A stretch of 64,000 bases of DNA from an uncultured bacterium (lineage in GTDB: Bacteria > Verrucomicrobiota > Lentisphaeria > Victivallales > UBA1829). Below, piece after piece: positions 8,687 through 17,247 of this stretch (position 1 is the first letter of the stretch; each line of letters opens with the position of its first letter). The notes under the pieces were generated by a model. It saw only the letters and a list, made by a program, of their open reading frames with translations, ran no database searches and had not been told where the DNA came from. The translations under genes were made by a program, and so were the position numbers. The stretch spans positions 1 to 64,000 of the forward strand of contig URKJ01000005.1 in assembly GCA_900548385.1 (NCBI GenBank). Reading direction: 5' to 3'.

Positions 8687-9042
8687 TATTTTGTCTCCGG
8701 CTTGTTTGTTTTCATTTCATTGAGCTGTTTCTGCACCGCTCTGATTTCTGAATCCAGACGGATCAGACGGTCGTTAATCTCCCGCACGTCTTTTTTGGAG
8801 TCAAGCGCAAGAGCGAGATTTCGGTGCAGGGTCATGATATTATCGTGCATCCGCTTGAGATTTTTATCGGAGCGGATATGTTTCATGCGGGTATCGGTCA
8901 GCGCAGTCATGGATTTGGAGCGGTCCGCTTCCAGAATGGCGAGTTTTGCTCTCAGAAGCACGGGGTCGTCTTCCGGTCCGGCGGCGTTCATCAGAAGCGG
9001 AAACAGAAAAAGAGGGAGCAGAAAAAAGAAAAAATGTCTCAT
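8686..9042 (-). CDS. Small secreted coiled-coil protein
   Basis: A 118-residue product with an N-terminal signal (HFFFFLLPLFLFPLLMNAAG), then an almost entirely helical, charged stretch with heptad-like spacing (LRAKLAILEADR, RLIRLDSEIRAVQKQLNEM). I recognise no family. It is probably periplasmic or surface-associated and forms a coiled coil. It overlaps folD by one base at its stop, and a weak purine-rich site precedes the ATG. The pairing with folD looks positional rather than functional. Confidence 0.65.
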   Translation of the reverse strand: MRHFFFFLLPLFLFPLLMNAAGPEDDPVLLRAKLAILEADRSKSMTALTDTRMKHIRSDKNLKRMHDNIMTLHRNLALALDSKKDVREINDRLIRLDSEIRAVQKQLNEMKTNKPETK

Positions 9043-9083
9043 GGATTCAACCTTCCGTTAGTTCTCAGAAAGATACTCGTTTT

Positions 9084-10964
9084 TTACGGATTTTCAAGTC
9101 CGGAAGCCGACTTTTTAGCGGTTCGTTTCAAGTGTTTGTGCAGAATCCGGCGCAGTTCCCGCACTGCTTCGGAATTCCCCTGTACACTGTGGTTGCTCAG
9201 CACGATCCGCTCGCTTTCCACCTGGTCCAAATGCGAACTCCGGTAGGAAACGACGCCGTCGCTGCCGCCCGGAACCCCGGCTTTTTCCCGGTTGCCGATG
9301 ATAGAATGACAAGGCACATCCGATGCCAACGGGATTTCCGCCAGCGCTTTCAGCGCCGGATTTTCCGGACTGAGGTTGTCAAAACCGGTGTAAAGTTTGC
9401 GGCTTTTCTGCCGGTCCGTCTTCTCCGGAAACAGTTTTTCCGTGATCCCCTGAACATCTTTTACGATCTTTGCCGGAAGCGTGACCAGCGAGGCGGCGAA
9501 ATGGGAAATCCCCCAGTCTGCCATCGACGATCCGCGGTGCGGCACTGCCATGAACACAACCCGCGATACATAATCCCGCTTTTTCAGAATAGCCAGTTCT
9601 TCCAGAAAACGGACCTCTTTGTCGCTCAGTCCGTCGCGCGCTTCCCGCCACGGGCGGTTCAAGGTCCGGTCAAGGATCGCATCGCCTGAATTCATAATGA
9701 ATGTTTTGGAAAGCAGTCCGCCCATGCTGTGACCGACAAGCACCATTTTCCGGAAATTCGGATCGTTTCCATACTTGCGGGCAGCGGCGTCAAGAGCCTC
9801 ACGCATTTTCATCGCGGAAAGCAGAATCGGGTTTCCGCTGGAATAAGTGTAATACCAGACCTGATAATTCCGGCGGATCACCGGATCGCTGGCAAGCGTA
9901 TTCACCATCTGGATCCACGTCTGCGGACTGGACATCAGCCCGTGAACGAACACCAGCGGAATCTTGTCTTTATCATAGGGGGAAAGTGCGTAAAGTCCGC
10001 CGTAGGGATCTTTGGCGGGATTCAGAGCATACCGGAGGAGTTTCGGCGCTTCGCGGGAATCAATGTAATACGCGGACGGCGTGGAAAAATCCTGAGTCAG
10101 CGGGACCTGTTCTCCATGGATGGACACGGTATCGTATTTCATGGTATCGAACATTTCAAGGTATGCCCGGATCTCTCCGTTTTTACCGGTGCGGAACTGC
10201 AGAATACAGGTAACGGGAAGTGTGAGCCCCTTTGTAAGTTTCAATCCGTCCTGTTCATCCCGGACCTGATCCGTCTCCGCGAACAGAGGAGTTCCGAGAC
10301 CGAAATTATAGGAAAAATGCAGCAGCCGCTCCGCACGGTAATCCGCACAGAGATGATAACGGCGGATTCCCTCCCGCGGGAAAGACAGGTTCAGACGCAT
10401 CGGGTTTGCAAAAAACACCTGCTGTCCGGCGGCCTGCGGCAGAGCAAACGCCTTCCGGTCCAGAAGAGACCGCTGATTCATATACTGGAAAATCATTCCG
10501 ACCGCGACGTTATAACGCATTGCCGCCCGCAGAATCTCCGGTTCAAACCGGGAGTTTCTCCCGTTTTCCCGCAGGGACTGGTCAAACAGCAGACGGTAAT
10601 AACCGTATGCCGCTGAAAGATAATACGGATTGGCAGAATCGGGGTCGTCGGTTTGCAGAGCAAGCGTGTAGCAGACATCGGAGAGAACATTCAGCATGGC
10701 TGTCGACGGTTCCTGTTCCAGATCCCGGCAAAGCCTGCCGATCAGGCGGGACGGTTCCTTGTAGTACAATTCCATCAGGAGATTGGTCTGGAGGTAATTT
10801 CTTGCCTCAAAGGAAAGTCCCTGCACCGTCGGACCGGAGAGCCCGTAATAAGCGCGGGCCTGTGCCGGCGTCGCTTTGACCGCACGGATCGTTTTGGAAG
10901 ACCAGCACCCGCAGAACAGCAGAGCGGAGCAGAGAAGCACAACAGCCAAAATGATTCGTTTCAT
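9084..10964 (-). CDS. Alpha/beta-hydrolase (lipase-like) lipoprotein
   Basis: A 626-residue lipoprotein (MKRIILAVVLLCSALLFCGC). It has a roughly 280-residue N-terminal domain of unknown type and a C-terminal alpha/beta-hydrolase. IPLVFVHGLMSSPQTW gives the oxyanion-hole HG, VLVGHSMGGLLSK is the nucleophile elbow GxSxG, and SNHSVQ near the end supplies the catalytic His. It probably acts on ester-linked lipids or other acyl esters at the outer membrane. The longer frame up to 11132 runs through rnfE and a terminator, so the ATG at 10962-10964, preceded by AGGAG, is chosen. The start lies just beyond the rnf terminator, so expression may depend on read-through. Confidence 0.85.
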   Translation of the reverse strand: MKRIILAVVLLCSALLFCGCWSSKTIRAVKATPAQARAYYGLSGPTVQGLSFEARNYLQTNLLMELYYKEPSRLIGRLCRDLEQEPSTAMLNVLSDVCYTLALQTDDPDSANPYYLSAAYGYYRLLFDQSLRENGRNSRFEPEILRAAMRYNVAVGMIFQYMNQRSLLDRKAFALPQAAGQQVFFANPMRLNLSFPREGIRRYHLCADYRAERLLHFSYNFGLGTPLFAETDQVRDEQDGLKLTKGLTLPVTCILQFRTGKNGEIRAYLEMFDTMKYDTVSIHGEQVPLTQDFSTPSAYYIDSREAPKLLRYALNPAKDPYGGLYALSPYDKDKIPLVFVHGLMSSPQTWIQMVNTLASDPVIRRNYQVWYYTYSSGNPILLSAMKMREALDAAARKYGNDPNFRKMVLVGHSMGGLLSKTFIMNSGDAILDRTLNRPWREARDGLSDKEVRFLEELAILKKRDYVSRVVFMAVPHRGSSMADWGISHFAASLVTLPAKIVKDVQGITEKLFPEKTDRQKSRKLYTGFDNLSPENPALKALAEIPLASDVPCHSIIGNREKAGVPGGSDGVVSYRSSHLDQVESERIVLSNHSVQGNSEAVRELRRILHKHLKRTAKKSASGLENP

Positions 10965-10987
10965 AATTTCACGAGCTCCTGAGTAAC

Positions 10988-11013
10988 AAAAAAGCGCCGC
11001 GGGAAACGGCGCT
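10988..11013 (-). terminator. Rho-independent terminator of the rnf operon
   Basis: Arms AGCGCCG (10993-10999) and CGGCGCT (11007-11013) form a 7-bp stem with a 7-base loop. On the minus strand it is followed by a run of six T. It lies 13 bases after the rnfE stop. Confidence 0.88.
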
Positions 11014-11025
11014 GTGATTCCGGAC

Positions 11026-11697
11026 TTATTTATCCTCGCCGATTTTGCAGATACTGCAATGGCGGCAGTCCATTTCAAGAGGCGGTTCGCACTTCCCGCC
11101 TTTTTTCTCCGCCTGACGTTTGTTGTACACATTCATCAGAGCCAGGAAGAAACCCAGCATCAGGAAACCGCCCGGAGCCATTCCCATCAGTGAGAAATCG
11201 ACTGTCCACGGCGTGATGACTTTGATGCCGAACAGCGTCCCGCCGGTGCAGAATTCGCGGGCGAGTCCAAGCAGAACCAGCGCCAGAGTGAAACCGGCGC
11301 CCATGCCGAGGCCATCCAGCAGAGAGCGGAATACGTTGTGTTTGGAGGCGAACGCTTCCGCGCGTCCCAGCACGATGCAGTTCACCACAATCAGCGGGAT
11401 GAAGATTCCGAGAGCGTCATAGATCGCCGCCGGAGCATAAGCCTGCATCAGCATGTCCACGATCGTTACAAACGATGCGATCACGACGATGTAGCAGGGA
11501 ATGCGGATCTTTGCCGGAACGATCGTCCGGATCAGCGAGATCACCACGTTGCTGCACGCCAGCACAAACGTGGTGGCGAGTCCCATTCCCAGCGCGTTGG
11601 GGGCGTTGGAAGTCGTCGCGAGAGTCGGGCACATTCCGAGCATCAGTACGAGAACCGGATTCTCTTTCCAGATACCTTTCAGAAAATCGTTCAGCAT
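11026..11697 (-). CDS. rnfE: Rnf complex subunit E
   Basis: A 223-residue integral membrane protein with six expected helices, homologous in layout to RnfA and NqrD/E. LGMCPTLATTSNAPNALGMG near the start contains the conserved CP-x-LA motif in the first helix, whose cysteine helps bind the membrane [2Fe-2S] cluster between RnfA and RnfE. The C-terminal tail has extra cysteines (CEPPLEMDCRHCSICKIGED), unusual for RnfE and suggesting an added metal or redox site. It is the last gene of rnfABCDGE and is followed by a terminator. Confidence 0.95.
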   Translation of the reverse strand: MLNDFLKGIWKENPVLVLMLGMCPTLATTSNAPNALGMGLATTFVLACSNVVISLIRTIVPAKIRIPCYIVVIASFVTIVDMLMQAYAPAAIYDALGIFIPLIVVNCIVLGRAEAFASKHNVFRSLLDGLGMGAGFTLALVLLGLAREFCTGGTLFGIKVITPWTVDFSLMGMAPGGFLMLGFFLALMNVYNKRQAEKKGGKCEPPLEMDCRHCSICKIGEDK

Positions 11698-11699
11698 GA

Positions 11700-12392
11700 T
11701 CAGTTTCCTCCGTTCTTTGATGCCGCGGCTTTGATGGCGGCCTTGTTCTTTTCAAATGCCGAAGCGGCTTCCCATGCGATGCCGCAGACCGCGTTGGAAC
11801 TGATGGTTGCACCGGTCACATGATCGGCGTCTCCGCCGTCCTTGCGCAGTTTCCACGGGTGGCTTCTCCACTCATCGCCTTTTCCGGCGGAATGACCGAT
11901 GTACTGGTCAAGGATCGGATTCGCCGGAAGTTTGCCGCTGTCGTTCTTTTTGCACAGATTGAAAATCGTTTTCGTTTCCGTGCGGTTGGTCGCTTTGGTT
12001 CCGAGACCGGGCGTTTCGTTATGGGCGGAGATCACATAGTTGGTGATTTTGCCGTCGGGCGAAAATCCGATCAGCCCCTCGACATTGCCGCCGTAGCCGG
12101 TTCCGACTTTCGCCTGGGCTGCGTAACCGACGATTTTGCCGTCCATTTTCGCGGTGTAGAACTCCACATCCGCGCCGGATTCGCTTTTAACGGTGAGTTT
12201 CGTTTTTACAAGATCGTTGTTGAATGGGGGCAGAACGGCTTTCAGGCCGTTGAACACTTTCTTTTCTTTGGCGGCAGCGATCGGAGCCGCCGTCGCTTTG
12301 GAGACGAACGCAAGAGCGGTTCCGGCAATCGCGCAGATCACGCAAAGGAAAAAGCCGAGATAAACAATATTGATCTTTTTGGGCGCACTCAT
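11700..12392 (-). CDS. rnfG: Rnf complex subunit G (flavoprotein)
   Basis: A 230-residue protein with one N-terminal membrane helix and a periplasmic FMN-binding domain. DHVTGATISS carries the S/T-GAT motif whose Thr is covalently bound to FMN by the flavin transferase ApbE; no apbE is seen in this window. It relays electrons between the membrane subunits. GGAGGTG precedes the ATG, and the start overlaps the rnfD stop (ATGA). The length is typical and the position between D and E matches the classic gene order. Confidence 0.95.
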   Translation of the reverse strand: MSAPKKINIVYLGFFLCVICAIAGTALAFVSKATAAPIAAAKEKKVFNGLKAVLPPFNNDLVKTKLTVKSESGADVEFYTAKMDGKIVGYAAQAKVGTGYGGNVEGLIGFSPDGKITNYVISAHNETPGLGTKATNRTETKTIFNLCKKNDSGKLPANPILDQYIGHSAGKGDEWRSHPWKLRKDGGDADHVTGATISSNAVCGIAWEAASAFEKNKAAIKAAASKNGGN

Positions 12393-13423
12393 CTTACACC
12401 TCCATGGGAATGGACCCAGCCGAACGGACGTTTATAACAAAGACGGTCGATCAGCGGAACAAGAGCATTCATAATCACGATTGCAAAGCTCATGCCTTCC
12501 GGGAAACCGCCCCAGATACGGATTACGCAGGTGATGATGCCGATTCCGGCACCGAAAATCAGGCATCCCCGGCGTGTCAGCGGCGATGTCACCATATCGG
12601 TTGCCATGAAGAATGCACCGATCATGACGCCGCCGGTCATCAGATGAAACAGCGGTCCGGGCGTGGACGCCGGAGAGACGACGTTGACGATCCAGGTGAA
12701 AACCGCAACGGTTGCCAGAATCGCCGTCGGAATTTCCCATTTGATCAGACGGAACAGGAACAATCCGACCGCACCGATCAGCAATGCCAGAACGGAGGTT
12801 TCGCCGAGCGAACCTCCCATATTGCCCAGGAAAAAGTCAAGATACGACATAGGGACTTCCGCCATTTTTTCCGCATTTCCCGCCGCCGCTTTGGCAATCG
12901 TCAGAGGCGTTGCGCAGGTTTGGGCGTCGAACGCTCCGAGCAGAGCGCCGGGAGTGGGATCAACCCATTGCGTCGTCATCGGTCCGGTGAATCCGACCAG
13001 CAGGGCGACACGGCCGACCGCCGCCGGATTGAATGGATTCTGACCGAGTCCGCCGAATACCTGTTTCGCTACGATGATCGCAACGAACGAACCGACAATG
13101 CAGAGCCACCACTGGGCGTGGGAAGGCAGATTCATTGCAAGAATGAGGCCCGTTACCGCCGCACTGTAATCCCGAAGCGTGTTCGGGGCCTTCATCAGTT
13201 TGCACCAGAGATATTCAAAAATCATGCAGAACGCCATGCAGTAAACCATGACTTTCAGTGCGGGCAGACCGAAAAACCAGATCGCCGCGGCCGCTGCGGG
13301 AAGCAGACAGAGCAATACCTGAAGCATGATTTTGGAAACGGTCGATTTATCATGCAGATGCGGGGAGGAGCTGATGACCAGACTGCCCGGAACCGGCATT
13401 TTGATTGTTTTATTTTCTTCCAT
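12389..13423 (-). CDS. rnfD: Rnf complex subunit D
   Basis: A 344-residue membrane protein of the NqrB/RnfD family with about nine or ten helices. GGLGQNPFNPAAVGR is a family signature and ATDMVTSPLTRRG lies in the conserved C-terminal region. The flavinylation motif, usually SGATPL, appears as TCATPL near residue 170; the Thr is kept but Gly is Cys. RnfD is the likely cation-translocating subunit, moving Na+ or H+ as electrons pass from ferredoxin to NAD. The gene starts 12 bases after rnfC and overlaps rnfG. Confidence 0.95.
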   Translation of the reverse strand: MEENKTIKMPVPGSLVISSSPHLHDKSTVSKIMLQVLLCLLPAAAAAIWFFGLPALKVMVYCMAFCMIFEYLWCKLMKAPNTLRDYSAAVTGLILAMNLPSHAQWWLCIVGSFVAIIVAKQVFGGLGQNPFNPAAVGRVALLVGFTGPMTTQWVDPTPGALLGAFDAQTCATPLTIAKAAAGNAEKMAEVPMSYLDFFLGNMGGSLGETSVLALLIGAVGLFLFRLIKWEIPTAILATVAVFTWIVNVVSPASTPGPLFHLMTGGVMIGAFFMATDMVTSPLTRRGCLIFGAGIGIITCVIRIWGGFPEGMSFAIVIMNALVPLIDRLCYKRPFGWVHSHGGVR

Positions 13424-13435
13424 TCTTTTTCATCC

Positions 13436-14761
13436 TTATTTTTTGCGCCGTTTGGCGAGGATTTCACCTTTTGCCCTGCGGAAATGCTGGACCAGCGGAC
13501 GGTTTGCCGGGCAGATATATGCGCAGGTTCCGCACTCCACGCAGTCCATCACATAATTCTGTTCCGCCATGTCGAACTGTTCCGCTTCAATCATCACGCT
13601 CAGAGTCGGAACCAGCAGGTTCATGGGACACGCTTTCACGCACCGGGAACAGCGGATGCAGGGGTTGCTTTCAAACTGCTCCACCTCATCCGCCGCCATC
13701 AGCAGAACGCCGGAGGAATTTTTAGCAATGGGGACCTCGATATTCGATTGCGCAAAGCCCATCATCGGACCGCCCATAATGACTTTTGCCGGATTCTCTT
13801 TCACACCGGAGCTCAACTCCAGCAGTTTGCGGATCGGTGTGCCGATGCGGGCCAGCCAGTTCGCGGGATCCACGACCGGGTTCCCGGTCACGGTGGTAAT
13901 GCGTTCGATCAGCGGATGTCCGAGCACGACCGCATCATGCACGGCGGCAGCCGTTCCAATATTCATCACCACGCAGCCGACGTCCATCGGCAGGCCGCCT
14001 TCCAGCACCTGACGGCGGGTCAATGCGTAGATCAGCTGTTTTTCCGCTCCCTGCGGATACTTCACCCGCAGCGGGACAATGTTGATCTTGTATTTTCCGG
14101 CGGCAGCGGAGAGTTTTTCCACCGCGTCCATCTTATTGTCTTCCACGCCGACGAAAATACGGCTGACCTTGAGGATCTTTGCGGCGATTGCGATACCCGT
14201 CAGTACTTCTTCCGTACGGGAGAGCATCAGCCGGTGGTCGGCTGTCAGATAAGGTTCACATTCGGCGCCGTTGATCACGAGCGTATCAATATTCTTTTCC
14301 GGAGGCGGCGACAATTTGACGTGAGTCGGGAACGCCGCTCCGCCCATACCGACGAGTCCGGCGTCAAGAATGCGCTGTTTGAGCACGTCTTTTTCCGTAT
14401 CCGCCCAGTTGGGGATCGGATCAAGCCCGCTGCCCCACTCGTCGCTGCCGTCGGCGATGATCTCGACCGCCTGTTCCGGTGCGCCGGTTACTCCGATGAT
14501 CTCCACAACGTCGCCGACCGTTCCGCTGGTCGGTGCATGGAGCGGCACGGATACGAAACCGCCCGGTTCGGCAATGCGCTGTCCTTTTTTGACCGTATCG
14601 CCTTTTTTGACCGTAAGAGTCGGCGGAGCGCCGATGTTCTGACGGATGGGAACCACATATTTGTCAAAGAGCGGAGCGACTCTCAATTCTTTTCCGGAGG
14701 TCAGTTCTTTTCCTTCGAACGGATGAACACCGCCCTTGAAATTCGCGGTCTGTATGCTCAT
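13436..14761 (-). CDS. rnfC: Rnf complex subunit C (NADH-binding)
   Basis: A 441-residue cytoplasmic subunit related to the NuoF Rossmann fold. GMGGAAFPTHVKL corresponds to the NADH/FMN-binding stretch. Two [4Fe-4S] motifs follow near the C-terminus: CIRCSRCVKACP and CVECGTCAYICP. It exchanges electrons with NAD. There is no long C-terminal Ala/Lys-rich tail as in E. coli RsxC. The frame extends to 14842, but MSIQTANFKGGVHP matches the family N-terminus, and its ATG overlaps the rnfB stop (ATGA), so 14761 is the start. Confidence 0.95.
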   Translation of the reverse strand: MSIQTANFKGGVHPFEGKELTSGKELRVAPLFDKYVVPIRQNIGAPPTLTVKKGDTVKKGQRIAEPGGFVSVPLHAPTSGTVGDVVEIIGVTGAPEQAVEIIADGSDEWGSGLDPIPNWADTEKDVLKQRILDAGLVGMGGAAFPTHVKLSPPPEKNIDTLVINGAECEPYLTADHRLMLSRTEEVLTGIAIAAKILKVSRIFVGVEDNKMDAVEKLSAAAGKYKINIVPLRVKYPQGAEKQLIYALTRRQVLEGGLPMDVGCVVMNIGTAAAVHDAVVLGHPLIERITTVTGNPVVDPANWLARIGTPIRKLLELSSGVKENPAKVIMGGPMMGFAQSNIEVPIAKNSSGVLLMAADEVEQFESNPCIRCSRCVKACPMNLLVPTLSVMIEAEQFDMAEQNYVMDCVECGTCAYICPANRPLVQHFRRAKGEILAKRRKK

Positions 14762-15600
14762 GCCGCACCTTCTTTCTTCTTGATGCCGTCCCGCACCGCC
14801 TGAAGATGCTGTTCGGGCGTCAACAGGCATTTTCTGGGACATTGCGCTTTTTCGATCACGGATTCATCCGGCGGGTTGGTATAGATCGCACGGACCATGA
14901 ATCCCTGGACATTGAATTTATCCGGTTCAACCTTGACGCATTTGCGGCAGGCGATGCAGGAGCCCGTGCATTTTTTCATGCGGAGCGCAGGTTTTTCCAG
15001 CGAATTGCAGTAAATGTGAACCCGTGCGGAAGCCGGAACCAGCTTGATCAATTTTCGCGGACACGCTTCGGCGCACTGTCCGCATCCCACGCAGAGCTCC
15101 GGATGAACCACGGCAAGACCGTCGATGACTTCGATCGCTCCGAATTTACAGGCATGGGCGCAGGTTCCGAATCCGATGCAGCCGAACCGGCAGTCTTTTG
15201 AACCGCCGTTCAGCTGGACGGCGGAACGGCAGTCAAGCACGCCGTTGTATTTCGCGCCCATTTTGGAATGGGAAAGTGTTCCGCTGCACAAAACCACGGC
15301 GACTTTCTTTTCGCTCTCTTCAACTTTCTGTCCGAGGAATTCCGCGATTCTGCAAACGGCTTCCGGCGTACAGACCGGACATTTGTTTGCGGGAGCATTG
15401 CCTTCCACGATATTCTTTGCAAGATCGGAACAGCCGGCGAATCCGCATCCGCCGCAGTTTGCTCCGGGAAGCATTCCGGTGACTTCGTCGATCCGGGGAT
15501 CGACCTCCACCGCAAATTTCTTTGCGGCGACTGCAATGCAGATGCCGAGAATCAGACCGATAACGGCAACCACGATAATGGAGAGAATGATGGTGTCCAT
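14758..15600 (-). CDS. rnfB: Rnf complex subunit B (ferredoxin-accepting)
   Basis: A 280-residue iron-sulphur protein anchored by one N-terminal helix. After it come the [4Fe-4S] binding site NCGGCGFAGC followed by CPVC, then the ferredoxin motifs CIGFGTCAHACKFG and CVGCGQCAEACP. A further cysteine set, CTGSCIACRKCVKVEP, indicates an extra cluster, as in the longer RnfB proteins of anaerobes. It takes electrons from reduced ferredoxin. It follows rnfA after 14 bases with GGAG before the ATG. Confidence 0.96.
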   Translation of the reverse strand: MDTIILSIIVVAVIGLILGICIAVAAKKFAVEVDPRIDEVTGMLPGANCGGCGFAGCSDLAKNIVEGNAPANKCPVCTPEAVCRIAEFLGQKVEESEKKVAVVLCSGTLSHSKMGAKYNGVLDCRSAVQLNGGSKDCRFGCIGFGTCAHACKFGAIEVIDGLAVVHPELCVGCGQCAEACPRKLIKLVPASARVHIYCNSLEKPALRMKKCTGSCIACRKCVKVEPDKFNVQGFMVRAIYTNPPDESVIEKAQCPRKCLLTPEQHLQAVRDGIKKKEGAA

Positions 15601-15614
15601 AGTGAATATCTCCT

Positions 15615-16232
15615 TTATTTCACGAGTCCGGAGAAGCCCATGAACGCCATGGCGAGGATTCCGGCGGTGATCAGCGCGATCGCCGCACCCTGAAACGGAC
15701 GCGGGATTTTCGAGATCTCCAACCGTTCACGCAGACTGGCGAACAGGATTACGGCGATGGCGAACCCGACGCCGGAACAGAGTCCGAATACGGTTGAGGC
15801 AAGAATGCCGCGGTCGTATTTCGCATTGAGTTCCGCAGCTCCGAGCACGCAGCAGTTGGTCGTGATCAGCGGAAGATAGATGCCCAGCGCGGCATAAAGA
15901 GGAGGACTGAACTTCTGCATTACGATTTCCACGATCTGCACCAGCGCCGCGATTACAACGATGAACAGAAGCAGTTTCGTGAAACCGATATCCACGTTCT
16001 GCAATCCGAGCGCCGGCACATTGAGCTTCACTTTCAGCAGGCAGTTGTAAAGAACCGCCGCAACGAACGATGCAATCGTCATCACGAAGATCAGTGCACC
16101 CGACATTCCCAGTGCTGTGGACAGTTTTTTGGAAACGCCCAGAAACGGGCAGATTCCCAGGATTCTCGCTAACACCATGTTGTTCACAAGGATAGCGCCG
16201 ATGGTGATTACCAACCACTCATTCAAGGTCAT
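15615..16232 (-). CDS. rnfA: Rnf complex subunit A
   Basis: A 205-residue membrane protein with six helices. VLARILGICPFLGVSKK contains the conserved GICPFLGVS motif that co-ordinates the membrane iron-sulphur centre with RnfE. It is the first gene of the operon, with AAGGAGGAGAGG upstream of the ATG and a good sigma-70 type promoter about 110 bases upstream. With all six subunits present, this species probably couples ferredoxin oxidation to ion pumping, which fits a fermentative or anaerobic lifestyle. Confidence 0.96.
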   Translation of the reverse strand: MTLNEWLVITIGAILVNNMVLARILGICPFLGVSKKLSTALGMSGALIFVMTIASFVAAVLYNCLLKVKLNVPALGLQNVDIGFTKLLLFIVVIAALVQIVEIVMQKFSPPLYAALGIYLPLITTNCCVLGAAELNAKYDRGILASTVFGLCSGVGFAIAVILFASLRERLEISKIPRPFQGAAIALITAGILAMAFMGFSGLVK

Positions 16233-16599
16233 TGAACTACCTCTCCTCCTTCAATCAATATATTTTTGACAGATTCCGGCAAATCCGTTGATACTGCCGC
16301 ACATAATTTCGGGGCACGGCAATACACACCAATCTTTAATTTAGTCTGTTTTCGCACGAAAATCAAGCCGTTTTCTGAATTTATTTTATATCTGTGCTGC
16401 TGTGAAAAACGGAAAAACAACTTTCCGGATTTGGAAACCGTTTCCTGAATTCAAACGGAAACAGCGGTTTTCCCGGATCAAAATACCCGTTCCTGCTTTT
16501 TCGCAAAAAGAGAATGGCGTAGGAACGGTGATGTTACCGCTTTCACAATACGGCAGCCCGTAACGGTTCCGGTGCCGGTACGGGCTTGCCGGACGGAGA
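16233..16599. other. Intergenic region: rnf promoter and end of the SGNH/MBL operon
   Basis: This 367-base gap lies between the SGNH hydrolase stop and rnfA, both on the minus strand. It holds the rnf promoter (16338-16366). Nearer the SGNH stop, CCCGTA and TACGGG arms (about 16557-16584 read on the minus strand) could form a hairpin, but there is no T run. I see no gene or RNA here. Confidence 0.5.
16338..16366 (-). promoter_or_regulatory. Sigma-70 type promoter of rnfABCDGE
   Basis: On the minus strand TTGATT (16361-16366) and TAAATT (16338-16343) are separated by 17 bases, a near-consensus -35/-10 pair. The leader to the rnfA start is about 100 bases. Confidence 0.6.
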
Positions 16600-17235
16600 T
16601 CAGTGAGTTTGAATGAACTCCACGATTTCTTCCGCCAGTTTGCGGGAACCCTCCTCGTTGAAATGTACCCAGTCGCGGTGCAGCTCACGGAGATTGGCGT
16701 CCGCAAACGAATAAAGATCGTTGAACAGTACGCCTTCCGGTTCCAGAACTCTGCGGGCGATCGCGTTGTATTCGCAGACTTCCGCATTGCAGCGGTAAAG
16801 GAAGGCGGGGCACTGATCCTCCAGAACCGGCGTCGTGAAGGCAAAAATCACTTTTGCGCGCGGGAACAGCGTACGGATCCGGCGGTAAACGCGTCCGATC
16901 ATATATTCGTAGACATCCGGCGGGGTCAGGTTCTCTTTTTCATAATCATAGTATCCTGCGTGCAGGCTGGAATCGGCGGTTGCGGCTTCCGCTTCCCCGG
17001 TCGCTCCGATACCGAGGTGTCCGACATCCCACAGACCGTTGTTCCAGTGAATCACGTCGACATCGTTTCCCTCCAGCCTGAGATTTGCTTTCCAGTCCTG
17101 GAGTTCCCGGAGCGTATATTGCAGAAAACGCCCGTTGTCGGTCGGATAGAGCACTTCCGCTTTTCCCTGCATCAGTTCTTTGACGTGTCCGCAGTAACCC
17201 ATGCGGATGGAGTCGCCCAGCAATAGAACTTTCAT
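16600..17235 (-). CDS. SGNH/GDSL hydrolase
   Basis: A 211-residue cytoplasmic-looking esterase of the SGNH superfamily. The nucleophile block I is LLGDSIRMGY, WNNGLWD fits block III (N), and DWVHFNEEG near the C-terminus is block V with catalytic Asp and His. Relatives deacetylate sugars or hydrolyse small esters. It follows the metallo-hydrolase gene by 12 bases with GGAGGAAAAATG, so the two form a pair behind the palindrome at 18140. There is no signal peptide, so the substrate is probably imported or internal. Confidence 0.88.
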   Translation of the reverse strand: MKVLLLGDSIRMGYCGHVKELMQGKAEVLYPTDNGRFLQYTLRELQDWKANLRLEGNDVDVIHWNNGLWDVGHLGIGATGEAEAATADSSLHAGYYDYEKENLTPPDVYEYMIGRVYRRIRTLFPRAKVIFAFTTPVLEDQCPAFLYRCNAEVCEYNAIARRVLEPEGVLFNDLYSFADANLRELHRDWVHFNEEGSRKLAEEIVEFIQTH

Positions 17236-17247
17236 TTTTCCTCCTGA

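Noticed and set aside
12404..14803. 799-codon plus-strand reading frame opposite rnfD and rnfC
   Set aside because: It is antisense to two clear Rnf genes; its translation is rich in His, Arg and Gln without domains, as expected for a shadow in GC-rich coding DNA.
16229..16420. 63-codon frame upstream of rnfA
   Set aside because: It covers the rnf promoter and leader and has no recognisable features.
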